The notes: generated from the sequence alone by a model not told the origin. DNA of 64,000 bases from Pomphorhynchus laevis (GCA_012934845.2 WNNJ02001412.1:62001-126000), one strand, 5' to 3'; shown: positions 29,875 to 43,282, numbered from the stretch's first letter. Translations and numbers: made by a program.

Positions 29875-31735
29875 AACCGGATAGCAAATGCTTTAAAATC
29901 CATTGATGATCACTTAATGTATAATTCATGGTTTTACGTTTCATAATCGACCAGAGACTAGAAAACAGATAAGAATATTAACAATAAATTATGGCAATTG
30001 TAGCACGACAACATATCATGTTGTCAAATCTATCAGATAGCAAAAGGTTCCAATCCATTAATGATCATTTAATGTATAATTCATGGTTTACAGTTTCATA
30101 ATCGACAGAGTTTAGAAAACAGATTAGAAAACGAACAAAATATTATAGCATTTGCAGAACGACAACATTGATGTTGTAACATCTACCGGAAGGCAAAAGC
30201 TTTTCAAACCATTGATGATCATTTAATGAATAATTCATGGATTACCGTTTCATATTCGACAGGAGTCTAGAGAACAGATTAGAATATGAACAAAATATTA
30301 TAGGATTTGTAGAACGACAACATATAATGTTGTACAATCTACCGGATAGCAAAAGCTTTCAAATCCATTGATGATTATTTAATGTATAATTCATGGTTTA
30401 CCGTTTCATAATCGACCAGAGTCTAGAGAACAGATTAGAATATGAACAAAGTATTACAGGGTTGGCAGAACGACAACATATCATGTTGTAACATCTACCG
30501 GGTAGCATAAGCTTTCCAATCTATTTATGATCATTTAATGAATAATTCATGGTTTACCGTTTCAGAATCGACCAGAGTCTAGAGAACAGATTAGAATAAA
30601 AATAAAATATTATAGGATTTGCAGAACGACAACATATCATGTTGTCAAATCTACCGGATAGCAAAAGCTTTCCAATCCATTGATGATTATTAAATGTATA
30701 ATTCATTGTTTACCGTTTAAAAATCGACAAGAGTCTAGAGAACAGATTAGAATAAAAACAAAGTATTATAGGATTTGCCGAACGACAACATATCATGCTG
30801 TCAAATCTACCGGATAGCAAAAGCTTTCCAATCCATTGATGATCATTTAATGTACAATTCATGGTTTACCGTTTCATAATCGACCAGAGTCTAGAGAACA
30901 GATTAGAATATGAACAAAGTATTATAGGATTTGCAGTACGACAACATATCATGTTGTCAAATCTACCAGAAAGCAAAAGCTTTTCAATCCATTGATGATC
31001 ATTTAATGTATAATTCATGGTTTACCGTTTCATAATTGACCAGAGTCTAGAGAACAGATTAGAATATGAACAAAATATTATAGGATTCGCAGAACGACAA
31101 CATATCATGTTGTCAAATCTACCGGATAGCAAAAGCTTTCCAATCCATGGATGATCATTTAATGAATAATTCATGGTTTACTGTTTAATAATCAACCAGT
31201 CTAGAGAACAGATTAAAATAAAAATAAAATATTATAGGATTTGCAGAACGACAACATATCATGTTGTCAAATCTACCGGAAAGCAAAAGCTTTCCAATCC
31301 ATTGATGATCATTCAATGTATAATTCATGGTTTACCGTTTCATAATCGACCAGAGTCTAGAGAACAGATTAGAATATGAACAAAATATTATAGGATTTGC
31401 AGAACGACAACATATCATGTTGTAAAATCTACCGGATAGCAAAAGCTTTCCAATCCATTGATGATCATTTAATGTATAATTCATGGTTTTACCGTTTATA
31501 ATCGACCAGAGTCTAGAGAACAGATTAGAATATGAACAAAATATTATAGGATTTGTTGAACGACACCATATTATGTTGTCAAATCTACCGGGTTGCAAAA
31601 AACTTTTCAATCCATTAATGATAATTTAATGTATAATTTATGGTTTTCCTGTTTTATAATCGATCAGTCTAGAGAACAGATTAGAATATGAACAAAATAT
31701 TATAGGATTTGTAGAACGACAACATATCATGTTTT
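29875..31735. repeat. 155-bp tandem satellite, about 12 monomers
   Basis: GATGATCATTTAATG recurs every 154-156 bp. Each monomer carries ACAACAT-ATC-ATGTTGT, a short dyad, and ends with GATAGCAAAAGCTTTCC. The first monomer is fused to LINE-A copy 1 and the last runs into the Ty3/Gypsy fossil. Confidence 0.95.
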
Positions 31736-31744
31736 ACAAGTATC

Positions 31745-33080
31745 CAAATACAGGGTGTTTAGTTCCCTTGACTTGGGATTTCGGAGTGTGATAGCCCGTA
31801 TACCGCCTTTTAAGCAGGAGGAAGACTATACTATTTCAAAATAATTCAATTTCTCGTAACTAATAGTGTTGTTGCTTTTCATAGGGCAATGAATTAGATT
31901 GTTTCTGATGAGAAATTGAACTTGTCGTTCGTGTGTGTGTCGATAATATCATTGTTTGTGGTCTTAATCGTGCTGATCATGATGATAATCTTCAACGATG
32001 TTTAGAGATACTTAATCGATATAATCTCACGATCAATCAACATAAATGTGAATTTTCGGTGCACTGCATCAAACTGTTGAGATATCTCGTTGCAAATGGA
32101 TCGATAATACCCTATCCTATAGATATAATTGCCTGATGAAGATACCACACCCGAAGAACTTTGCCAGACAAAATAGTTTTATTGGGAGGTTTTCAAATTT
32201 CGTAAAATTTATTCCGAATTTTCCATTCAAATTACTCGATTTAACATTAAACAGGCTGTTTTCAATTCTACTCAATGTCTTAAATTGTCTTGAAGATCTC
32301 AAGCATGATTTAATGAATGCAATCGTATCGTCAGTCGATTCTTCTCTGCTATTCCCAATCGATACAGATAAATCCGAGTACGCAATAGCTGCGACGCTTT
32401 CTCAAGATAAGCGTCCAGTGGCCTTTTTCTCACTCAATTTGACGATTTCTGAAAGGCGACAGACCGCAGTGGAAAATGACGCATATACCATCAGTGCATA
32501 TTTAATAGGATGCAAAATAGTAATATAAATAATGATAAGTTAACGAGGAGGCGGCTTGAGTTGGCATGCTTTTCGTATGTTGTTACTTATCGACCGGGTG
32601 CAGAAAATGTGGTTGCAGACGCCTTGTCCCGAGTTTGCGGAGCGACCATGCTGAGTGATCTATCTAAATTACATCAAGATTTGTCTCCGCCAGGTATAAC
32701 AAGGATGTGTCACTTTGTGTAAGCACGAGACCTTTATTTTAGCGTAGCTGATGTAAGTCAAATGGTTAAAAGTCGCCCAATGTAACTTAACGGGAGTCCG
32801 TATTACCTATGGCTTTACATTCCACGCGGTCCTAATTGTGTACGGCAACTCGTTGCTCACCACACGAACGAATATTTTTGAATGACAGACGTGACTCTTC
32901 TGGCACAAGTTTACCTACGTGGCTTACAAGTGTTGGCAGTGAGTTCCTCTTAAGGGTTATGTCACGTCGTTCAAAGTATGCTTCATTTGTAAAAGCTGAT
33001 TTTGTTCATGTTAATTCTCAATATGCGATCGTAAACTGTTTCATTCAGGCATCTCGCTCCAGCTGGCACATCGATTGATC
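31745..33080 (+). mobile_element. Ty3/Gypsy LTR-retrotransposon fossil (pol part)
   Basis: Readable parts in order are the end of the reverse transcriptase, the RNase H region and the YRPGAENVVADALSR junction, which is typical of Ty3/Gypsy polyproteins. Possible integrase-region remnants reach 33080. It is broken at several points, and no LTRs or gag were recognised. It appears old. It lies between the 155-bp satellite and LINE-A copy 2. Confidence 0.75.
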
Positions 33081-33199
33081 TATGTTTTAATAACGATGAG
33101 CGAGCCAAAACCTCAGCAGGTATTGACAACTCAAACCTAAACAAAGATAATAATGATGGCACTAATAAGGATAACCTGACGAATAACGATATCTTTATA

Positions 33200-35396
33200 A
33201 AAAGATTTATTTTAACGTGGCAAATGTGTGCCAGCGCACATTTACATGACCACAACAAAACAAAAATGTAAATCAGGTGTCGAAAAAGTGTGAATGGAGG
33301 AGGTGTTTGAATGTGATAAAGGAGGGAGCGCGGCGGACGTCGAGAGAGAGTTGATTTCAGGCGAGTGGGGCGACGACGAAGAAGGATCGGAGACCGTAGT
33401 TGTTGGAGTAAGAGGGTATGACAAGAACGCAGCGATAGCGGGGTGGGGCAAGTGCCGTTTAAGAAAGGAAGGTTGATGAACGATGGGAGACGACAGCGAT
33501 GAGACGAAAATTTACGAGAAGAAGGCGGAGTTTGATGCGGATATGGATAGTGGGCCAGGAGAGTTGGCAAGATATATGGATGTGTGGTCAAAGCGACGGA
33601 GATGAAAGAACACTCGAAAGGCGGAGTTGATTATTCGTTGTAGGGTTAGGATGATGGATTTTGGAGAATTGGCAAAAAGGCTAAGGCAGTAAGCGATTTT
33701 GGGGAAAAGAAGAGATGAAAGAAGAGACATACAAGAACGAAAGTCGATAAGGGGCGGATACTGCGGATGTCACGGAGAATTAAGTTCGACGAGCGGACCT
33801 TGTCATGGACGAAGGGTTTAAGGGAAAGGTGATCATCGAAATGGAAGCCTAAAAGCCAAAGAAAGTGAGATTGTGTACTATGGGGATGATTGATAAAGCA
33901 AAAGATACAGTGGGAGGAGATATGTTTGGTTTACGGTGGAGGATCCACATTATTTTGAACTTGTCGGGGTTTAGAACGAGATGGAGATTGGAGAGATGTT
34001 TGTAGATAGAATAAATACAGTTAGAGGCAGAAATGCCGATATCATGTATGCGATGTGCGGGTGCATGAGCATAGATGAGGATGTCATTGGCGTATTGCAT
34101 GACGTTAAAGGAGAAAGGTTTGATAAAGGTAGAGATATCGCCAAGCAGAATAGAGAAAATCAGGTGACCTAGGACTAAACCTTGTGGGACCTCTCAAAAA
34201 AATATGGATGTGAGGTAAGGTGATGAATTAGAAGAGTCGCGAAAAAAAGGTCAGATAGATATGAGGTAAGCCATGCTACGGAGTAGGAAGAAAAGCCGTA
34301 ATCATAACTAAGGCGAGAAAGGAGGACGGAGTGGTTGACAATGTGGAAAGCGAAGAGAGATCGAGGGGGATGAGAACACTATATAGAGCCTTGTCTCGAG
34401 AAATGAGTAAGTCGTTGTAAACTTTCATGCATGCGATTTATGTGGAGTGATTATAGCGGAAATCGTATTGGAAAGGATGGTACAGATTGGATGAGGAGAG
34501 ATAAGCGTTGATTTGTATTAAGATGAGGCGTTCTAAGAGCTTAGAAAGAGTAGGGAGTTGTAAAATGGGGCGATAGCTAGAAGGGAGGGAGGGTTCGAGC
34601 GATTGTTTCTTAAGGAGGGGGCGAACGATTTCGGATTTTCAGTGTGAAGGGAAGATACGACTGCGGATGGACGAGTTAAACAAGGTTGTGAGAAAAGCGG
34701 CTATTAATGAGCATATGGATTTAAGTATGTGGGTAGACAGGGGATCTGCAGGTGAAGTTTTGCTGGGCAAGGACATGAGGACAGATGAGAATTCGGTAGG
34801 TGAGACAGGGAGAAGATGAAAGAGCTCCGGAAGGATGAGGCTAGGCGGGGTAGAGTGGGATAGGATGGATACCGGTGTGTGTGAGAGAGCAACGTGGAAA
34901 CTTTGGTCTGGAGAAATGACAAATAATCATGGTGATTGACGTTGCACGGCGAAGAGGAGCGGGCAAGAATTGAGTTAAAAGTATACCATAGAGTCTTAGA
35001 GTTGAATGAAGTGATGATTTTATGCTGCCAGAAGGAGTTGCATTTGCTACGTAGTAGGTTGATATGAGAGCGGCGAAGAGTAATATAGCAATCACGGAAA
35101 TACGGAGTGATCGAGCGGAAATCACGTCTGAGAGAGCGGTCATAGACTCGAAAAGCATGACGGTGTCGACGCTTTGAGAGTAGGTATTGGATGTCGAACC
35201 ATGGGGCACGGTGCAAGCGACGGTGTGAGTGAGGCTTGAAGTGCAAGAGACGATCGAAAATGGATATGAGTTCAGAGTCGAAAAGAACGGCGAGATCGTG
35301 AGAAGAGGAATATGTTATTGTGGGATGGGATAGAGACGATTTGAGTAAGGCAGAGCGGAGATGGGAGAGGTGATATTTATCACATCGACACGGCAA
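33200..35396 (-). mobile_element. LINE-A copy 2, broken
   Basis: Minus strand: linker frame 35396-34704 (HRAPWFDIQYLLSKRRHRHA, the region between endonuclease and RT), RT remnants at 34600-34200, the frame 34100-33849 (MQYANDILIYAHAPAHRIHD) and the C-terminal frame 33730-33512. The 3' end with its hairpin lies near 33220-33245. The 5' end at 35396 lacks the endonuclease. Confidence 0.85.
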
Positions 35397-35427
35397 AAAA
35401 AGTTTACGATTTCAGCAAATTATAAGG

Positions 35428-35611
35428 AGTGAACATATCAGACATTGTCGATCCAACTAAAGAGATAATTCAAGCGAGGCAACGTGCATGTTATCATGAC
35501 ACGGAAATACAATCAAGCGATAAGCTCGACGAATCCACAAATGTAACGGAGTCACAAAAGGAGACACTAGACAGCAGCAACCTTTCAGTTCTCGGGGCGT
35601 CGAGGTAGGAT
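35428..35611 (+). other. Orphan open stretch between LINE-A copies
   Basis: The plus strand reads NISDIVDPTKEIIQARQRAC and continues, hydrophilic and Ser/Thr/Asp-rich, to a stop at about 35610. It is less AT-rich than intergenic DNA. A similar hydrophilic open stretch lies at 33080-33195 on the other side of LINE-A copy 2, so both could be remnants of one exon or element. Not recognised. Confidence 0.25.
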
Positions 35612-37795
35612 CCAAATCGTTTTGGAATTAGTAGGATTCAGAGTAAGACGAAGAGAAAAAATATGATTGAAAATTGAGGCAAGACAGTTGGAAGCAGAAA
35701 ACACTAAGATCATGAATACGATAAGCAGGTGCATAAGCATATGTGAGAATGTCATCAGCATATTGCATAACATGAAAGTTAAATGTATGAGAAATAGAAG
35801 ACAAATCACCGAGAAAAAGAGATAAAAGCAAAGGGCCTAAACGGAGCGTTGTGGACACTGGACGGGATGGAATAAGGATATGAAAGAGGAGAGTTAGAAA
35901 CGCGAAAAGTACGGTTTGATAAATAAATATGAAGAAAACTAAGCTACAGTGGGTAAAGAGAAGCCATAATCATGACGAAGACGATGGAGAAGAATTGAGT
36001 GATCGACGATGTCAAAAGCAGATGAGAGATCAAGAGAAACTATGACACTACATAATTTTTGATCGCGCGAGATGAATAAGTCGTTATAAACTTTATGACA
36101 GGCAATTTCGGTAGAGTGATTAGAGCGAAAAGCAGCTTGAAAGGGAGGAAACAAGTTGGAGAAAAATAGATATGCATTAACTTGCTTGAGAACAAGATGC
36201 TCAAGAAGTTTAGAGCGGGTTGGGAGAAGTGAGATAGGGTTGTACGAAGATGGTAGGCAGGGGTCGAGAGATTTCTTTTTTAGGAGAGGACGATTAGTGG
36301 CGCATTTCTAGTTGTAAGGAAATGTGCGGCTACGGATAGACAAGTTGAACCAAGTTGTTAGGAAATGTGAGATAGATGAGCAGATATTTTTAAGCAAGTG
36401 AGTGGAAATTAGGTCATAAGGTGATGTTTTATTAGGTAACGACAGAAGAACCGAAGAAACTTCATTAGACGAAACGGGAAGAAGATGGAATAGCTCTGGA
36501 CGGGAAGTATTCAAAGAGAAAAGAGGATACAAAGGCATTTTGGTAGAAGAGAAAGTAAATTAGGTGGCTTAGATTGTAGATAAGAATAAAATTCATCGGA
36601 TTTATATTACAAGGGGTAGATGATCTTAAAATAATTGAGTTTAAGATTTTCCAATGAGATTTAGAGTTAGAAGAGGACTCGAGTTTATTTCGCTAAAAGA
36701 AAGTACGTTTAGTATGCATAAGAGATGAGAACGGTTAAGAGAAAGATAGGAAGCACGGGGATTTGGAGTGTGTGAGTTTGGAGAACGTTTAAGAAAAAGA
36801 TTAAAAATATGAAAAGAGTGGTGGAGTCGACGTTTAGAAAGACAACAGTCGGAATCGAAACTGGAAGCATGACGCAAAGCTGAAAACGTCTGTTAGAGTA
36901 GGTAGAAGGTGATTGAGGATCGACGTAAGTTCAGAATCAAACAGAAAAAAGAGATCATCGAGATAAAGACAGTTAAGTGGAAGCGAAAAGAGTGAAGAAT
37001 TGAGTAAAGCAGAACAGAGAATAGGGATATCAAGAAGTTTATATGGTTGAGTTGGAAGAGCTAATGTTGCTTATAGAGAAGAAGGATGGGGATTGGGACG
37101 AGTAAGATTAAGAGTGACAAGGAAATGATTGGACAAATAAGGATCAGTAATTGAGAAGGAGGTGTAGTCATTGAAGCAGTTGGAATAGCAATGATGTCAA
37201 GAGAAAGGCGGCAATATGAGTGGGGGTTGTTGAAAGTAATTTATAGTTAAAATGAGAAAAAATGGATTAGTTAGAGTGATAGAGTAAGTGTTAGACGGGC
37301 AATCAAGACGAACGTTAAAGTCACCGAGCTCAACAAAGGAGTATAAGACGATGAACAGTGAGAAAGAAGATCTGCAAGGTCGTTAAAGAACATACGTGAG
37401 GGGGCGGCTGATCCTGGATGGTATACAATCACAAGTTCCATAGGGAAAAAAGTTCATCATATGCATATGAGTATTTCGAACGAAGTTTAACGGATGTTAG
37501 CGTTAATTTTACGCAGAGACGTAGGGTGACGAGCAATGGCAACAATACCGCCATGGTTAGAATCAGTAGATGTGGGAGAGACAATTGGACGAGCTGATTC
37601 AACTAGAGAACAACCAGAGCGACATAGACGCCGAAGAGCAAGATCGTCAGAGTCAGAGTGCCAGGATTCGGTAATGCAGAGAATATCGATAGATAATTGA
37701 TCGAATATATCAAGGAGCAGATCAACTTTATGAAGAATGGAGCGAGTGTTGAATGTAACAAAATCATAAACGTGAACAAAGTTTTTTCTACCAGA
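35612..37795 (-). mobile_element. LINE-A copy 3, broken
   Basis: Minus strand: endonuclease remnants (37795-37100), linker frame 36877-36641 (SFDSDCCLSKRRLHHSFHIF), 36538-36308 (NKTSPYDLISTHLLKNI), RT frame 36154-35939 (FRSNHSTEIACHKVYNDLF, DHSILLHRLR) and 35858-35628 (MQYADDILTYAYAPAYRIHD with an intact YADD). The copy is cut short at the 3' side near 35612. Confidence 0.85.
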
Positions 37796-37955
37796 AACAT
37801 CCTATTTATCCAAGTTCAAACAATACAAATTTAATCGTTGTGTCAACAAAGCGACACCGGTAACTGCAATAACTGTGTGGCAGCAACAACTTTAAAGCGG
37901 ACATACTTTCTGCAACAACTGTGTTGCCGCTGCAGCTTCAACGCGGTAAGATCAA
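37796..37955. repeat. Dispersed ~120-bp repeat, possible LTR remnant
   Basis: AACAATACAAATTTAATCG and CTGCAATAACTGTGTG recur at 43283-43405. Inside are two tandem units of about 43 bp. The end (AACGCGGTAAGATCAAAACT) resembles 48536-48560. It borders the 3' side of the LTR fossil, so an LTR piece is likely. Confidence 0.5.
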
Positions 37956-39880
37956 AACTTTACAGTACACCTCCTCTTGATCTCATCATTCGTTGCAACA
38001 CTAATCAGCCAGGTATGCGGGCTTTCTCCGAACCCTTGTAGGCCATCGATTAGTTGTATGCGATTGATCGTTACGAGATTTTTCTTCAATTTGGTCCTCC
38101 TCATCCTCAAATTCAAATTCCACGACAATATTTTCCTTTTCCCTTTATTCACTTCCTTGGTTTCATCAATGGGATATACACCTGTGTTTGACGCCGACCG
38201 AAAATGTGAAACGTGTCTTACAATGCCATCTACTTCCGCAGCATTTCCGACACTATCCTTATTACAGTACATTTAATCCACAATGACGTACACCGTTCAT
38301 TGCCAGGCTTAATCAGGACCTGTTGTCCAACCTTATAATCACATGATATGATCTGGTTTGGTTATTTTACTGTATACTGATTACGCCATTCATACTGAAA
38401 TATGTATGCCGATGGACTATTATTTTATATTTCAAATGATCCCGACAAGTTGTACCAGAAAACAGCGTTTAATGGACTACACATACATCGCAAAGCTATG
38501 CTTTTGATCGTTCTGTGGTCACGTTCTATTAAGGCGTTTCCTTCATATCTATAAGCAGCCCTATATCGTATTTGTATTACCCAAATTGAACATAATCGTT
38601 TTAGCAATAAAGATCGGAAAACAGCTGCATTATCAGCTAATAACTCATCTGGTAATCCATGCTCTAATATAACATATTTTATTTTAATACATATATATTC
38701 GGCATTCTCATTTTTTAGTTTCTTCCATATACAAAATCTACCCGGCCGCTATCTATTATACTTAAATACGAATCGGCACCATAGTGGACAATGTCGATTG
38801 CTAATCTCTGCCATGTAAGGCTAACGTCACAGGATCCATGTAAATATCGCGTCGGAGCGGGATCAATTTGTTTACATCTCGGACATAATTTTACTACTCG
38901 CTCAACTTCACGTTGTTCGACATTAGGTACTACCATCTTTGAAAGAATGAACGACCGTTGAATTCCAAAATGGTGCATATTATGAAGTTGTTAAAGGGTA
39001 TATGCGTTAGCAGAATTTTGATTTTCAGAGACTGCGAACACCACACTACTGGATGGAGACACGCGCAACCTAGTTAAATCATCTGCTTTGTTCAGATGAG
39101 ACTGTAAATAGCACCCCTCAACATTCAACTGACCCTTTTCGATCAGCAACGATAGTACTGATAAACACCTTCTGGTTAACATTTCTGTCTCATTTTGTCC
39201 GGACTCTGTTTTGTTTAGCCATTAGCAATCTAAGCCAGTCAAGAACGGTTTTCGAGTCGGTCATATCACACATGTTGGAACACTTCCATTTGATGGCTAG
39301 GTTTATACCCCTAGTGACGGCTTCTAGTTCCGCAACGTTAATATAAAGAAAATCATTGGTTTTGCTTAGCCAAGCGGCATCCTCCACAATGTGCCCAGCA
39401 ATTTCCACCCTAAGCCTATACTGCTAGCATCGCACCAAACGATTCAATCACATCAAGAATTTACTTCCCATAGCCGGTTTACTGGATCACTAACAACTAC
39501 TTGATCCAACAATCGCACTAAAAACCTGGACGCCTCGTCACCGATATAGTCATTCCAGTATTTCCTCAATGCTATACGCTTGACAAAATTGGTCACGATA
39601 CGCAGCCAACCAGCTATTGAAAAATTGGTTATTAGTTTTCCACACAAATTAAAAAGTTCTCTCCTTGATAATTTGGATTCAACACAACCAATAATTTATC
39701 TGTACATACTCGTTTGAACATTAATCTCCCATTATAATCTTTAACTACCAATAATCCTAAGACTGTATTTTCTCAAAGCTTCATTGGTGTTTTTGTAGTC
39801 AACCCAAAAATTTTAAGTGCGCACTTACTTTATCGGCTGATACCGTGTTTTTGTCCACCAACACATCGTCATAATATTAT
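37935..39880 (-). mobile_element. LTR-retrotransposon fossil, RNase H and integrase parts
   Basis: On the minus strand, in order: a region with GKLITNFSIAGWLRIVTNF, an RNase H part with a DSKTVLDWLR motif, an integrase zinc-binding part with CPRCKQIDP and HYGADSYLSIID, and a C-terminal tail. The GKL...GWLR signature recalls pol proteins of the BEL/Pao or Ty3/Gypsy groups; I cannot decide which. It is broken in many places and old. LINE-D adjoins its upstream end. Confidence 0.65.
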
Positions 39881-39881
39881 T

Positions 39882-42330
39882 ATTCATTGACCGCCAAAAG
39901 AGCAAAGCTCAAAACAGGAGCATCACAGTAAAAAAGAGAGAAATAAAAAGTAGTCAACAAAATAGCTAAAGCAACTCAGGATTCAAGGCCGAATTCAGCA
40001 CGAAGATAATTCTTAAATTCTGATACATGTGTGACCACAACAACAGAAGATGGCAATTTATTCCAATGTTTGACAATTCGATGTCTTATGTCACCTCGGT
40101 TCCGCTTCAGTCCCAGTTTGTGTTTCTTCGTAGTAGCCCTAGGATGCGTTGACATTTGCTTACAATATATCTTACATGAGGACCCGATGACAGATTATTA
40201 GATAATATAATACCGAGATCCTTGACTTGATCAACATTCTTAATGGTAGCACCGCCTAAAGTGTACGAGTCAGAGTACATCAACTGACCTAAATGCATGT
40301 GATAGGTCTTTTCTATGTTAATAGTAAGATCATGCGAGTTGCACCACGAGTGTATGAAATCTATGTCCTTCTGAAGCCGGTTATGATATGAAAGATCCCG
40401 AATACCATTCCAAATTTTGATATCATCGGCGTACATCGAAAATGAGCAATTGGCATGACATATGTCATTGACATATATGTTGAACAGAGTAGGACTTATG
40501 ACTGAACCTTGAAGTACGCCACTCGACATTGTTCGCCAACGTGATAAAGTGTTTTTAACTTTCACCGCAAATAACTTATCTCGGATGAAACAATTTAACC
40601 ATCAAAGGATACTACTTGTAATGCCCACATCAAATAATTTACTAATTAAAATGGTATGATTATCCCTATCAAAGGCCTTTGATAAATCGAAAAACAGAAT
40701 ATCAACTTCGTGTCCAACCTTCAAGAAATCACACCAGCTAGCCCGTGCACTAATTAAATTAGTAGTAGTGGACCACCCATGTCGGAAACCATGTTGATGA
40801 ACATTTAGAATACAATATTTTTCTAGGTATGATGTCAGAGAGCGCAAAATTAGCTTTTCCAGAATTTTGCATGCCTCACAAGTCAGCCTCACTGGTCTAT
40901 AATTCCCAGCAGCAGATCTTGAACCTTTCTTGAAAATGGGCTTAATTGTGACTTTTTTCACTCAAAAGGTAAAATTCCTGAATCTATGGAGCAACGGTAA
41001 ATAAGCCAAAGCGGAAAGCATAGTGTTGATGCAGCCTCTCGCAATACGATTGATGGTATATTATCAGGACCACTAATGGACGAAGGTTTTGATTTTCTAA
41101 GATCATCGAATACATCCAGAACAAAGAATTCGACACTGGATAACATAGGGTGATATTACTTTCACCGTTCGCTTTACGATCAAATTACTTTCACCGTTCG
41201 CTTTACGATCAAATTACTTTCACCGTTCGCTTTACGATTAAATTACTTTCACCGTTCGCTTTACGATCAAATTACTTTCACCGTTCGCTTTACGATCCTT
41301 AAGTTCAGTGAGTGCCGCTTTCTGTAATTTTCTTTCCTCTGGTAAGAGATCTTTCCTTATAACGATGTTGGTCCCTGCTAGACGAAACCCGTTACGTAGA
41401 GCTAAGGAACAAATCACATCTGAATTCAGAACAACTTTTAAAAGTCGCGTGTTTCCAATATTATCCCTCTTACCCAACCTAAAAATATTCATCACCCTGA
41501 ATGAATTTCTCTCGTTGTCGGTGCATGTCTGAAGTAAATACGAAAATAACATTTCAATGGCTTTAATGCCATGACTTACACGTTCAATGTTGTCCGATGA
41601 AGATGACTCCATCACATTTCCAATTATTAGACAAAGTGATCGGTCAGCAATTTTTGATCTAGACTTATAAGGATTAGAAGAGCTAGCATCTGAATCCGAA
41701 GATGAGCATGCATGATTTGATGTTGGTATGCTTAGACAGATTGATTTATCATAATTGGTAAAAGATACTGCATTATTCATTAGGGTTACTGTTTATATAG
41801 TCGATTTTGCTTCCGCAGAGAGAGATATGAAGTTCAGATATTGATGTCGAAGACGCATGATTCATTTGTTTTTCCGCAGAAGGAAACTCAGGGTTGTCCG
41901 TGCTGTCCTCGACAGTGACTGCATAATTATCGCATAGTGATAATGGTTTTACTTGATAATTCATATCGTTCGAATGAATGATATTGCTAAACAAGCGACT
42001 GCTGGTACCTTGACACGATTTCGTCATATGACTGTTTCTATTACAGGTACTAGAGACTGATAGCTGGTCAGCATGTGACTCACCCACAATGACGGTTGAA
42101 GTTTGCTCAGAATGAATGTAATTTGTGGCCAACTGTAGTAATTCGGAAGCACATAATCCACAGCAAAATTCCTTTGGCAATATGTGCTTAGATAGGCTTG
42201 ACGGCACTGCGACGGTTGTCCATACATCGCATCCAGATTTACTACACGCAACCTCGTATCGTTCATAGACAGGATCAGCGTTCACTAGAACTACACTTAG
42301 CACTATTGTTGTGGGTTTGTTTCTTAGCTC
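39882..42330 (-). mobile_element. CR1-like LINE-D, broken, endonuclease deleted
   Basis: Minus strand: ORF1 in two frames (42303-41773 with a PHD-like CSKSGCDVWTTVAVPSSLSK...CGLC finger; 41780-41238 with FRLGKRDNIGNTRLLKVVLN and NGESNLIV). Next comes a 29-bp minisatellite, then RT pieces: SSISGPDNIPSIVLREAAS, GNYRPVRLTCEACKILEKL, DILFFDLSKAFDRD, GVLQGSVISPTLFNIYVND and MYADDIKIWN. The endonuclease is absent, so ORF1 and RT are joined by the minisatellite. The 3' end has an (AAT)n-type tail at 39876-39886, like LINE-C. Confidence 0.88.
41155..41297. repeat. 29-bp minisatellite, 5 copies, in LINE-D ORF1
   Basis: Units start at 41155, 41184, 41213, 41242 and 41271 (TTACTTTCACCGTTCGCTTT core) with one substitution. 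On the minus strand each unit is the stretch that encodes the conserved NGESNLIVK motif of ORF1. As 29 is not a multiple of 3, each repeat shifts the frame. Confidence 0.95.
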
Positions 42331-43282
42331 TCGTCTTATTTGTCTTTGCGATCGCGATGCGGATGCCCGATACAGAATTTAACAATTCCGCTTCGAGTGA
42401 CTTTTCTATTTCGGTTGTAAGAATGTATGTAGTTAATTTCAAGAAAGTTTAATGGTCTTAAATCTACACCATTCAGATATAACACTAGTCTGCGATATAT
42501 CTTTCGTTTTTATTATTCCAAAGTAAGTTTTGGATAGCAAGCACAGGTATGCATGAATGTAATTTTTAGAGATATTTTCGAGTCACATGCATCATCGGGA
42601 AAATTGTTTGTGTGCTTTTACGATTGTATGTAGTTAATTATCAAGAAATAGTTGATAAAATGATAGTTTAAACTCTAAACTATCGTTTTATTTTCATTCT
42701 ATTAAAAATGAAAATTTACAAATAGTTAGTTTGAGTGGCTCAAATCTGTGTTTTGCGAGCATTATGTCGTGATCTGGCTTATTCATTTCAAAGGTATCAG
42801 CTTTTGATTTTGGAGCGCATCTTTAAGAATACGGGCACTCTTATTTTCTTCGTATTTGTATGTATATTAGATCTCAAACTTTTTTTAATCAGTTGGCGAT
42901 GAAATCAAAGGAACTATGTACATTACATGCCCAAGAATGGCCGTCAATATTTCTGGAGCACTGCATAACCCAAAATCCAGCCTTGTCAAACAGTAGGTTT
43001 TTCCATCGGAATTGACGAATCTGTATTTAGCCAGTGCTCTTAGCTAATGATCCTTTTGGTGAAGCATGTACCTAGTTTGCTAGAAATTTTATAGCTCTAT
43101 GTACCTTTTGGCGTATTCGTGCCGTCTGTTAGTCCTCCTCTGCATCCAGGAGTGGGAGGTATATGGCACTGATGAGTCAAAATAATGACGAAACAGTACC
43201 TGGTATCGTTTTGTCGATTATTTCGTGGCTGCCACATCATACAAATAGAAAAATGCCCGCGGAAATCTCTCATTTTCTAAGA
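42331..43282. other. Non-coding spacer
   Basis: No supported gene. TGTATGTAGTTAATT occurs twice (42425 and 42628). A hairpin with arms GATAGTTTA/TAAACTATC lies at about 42659-42691. The remainder is plain AT-rich sequence. Confidence 0.5.

Noticed and set aside
33242-33591. Pro/Ser-rich 202-aa ORF
   Set aside because: It is the out-of-frame reading of the LINE-A 3' region.
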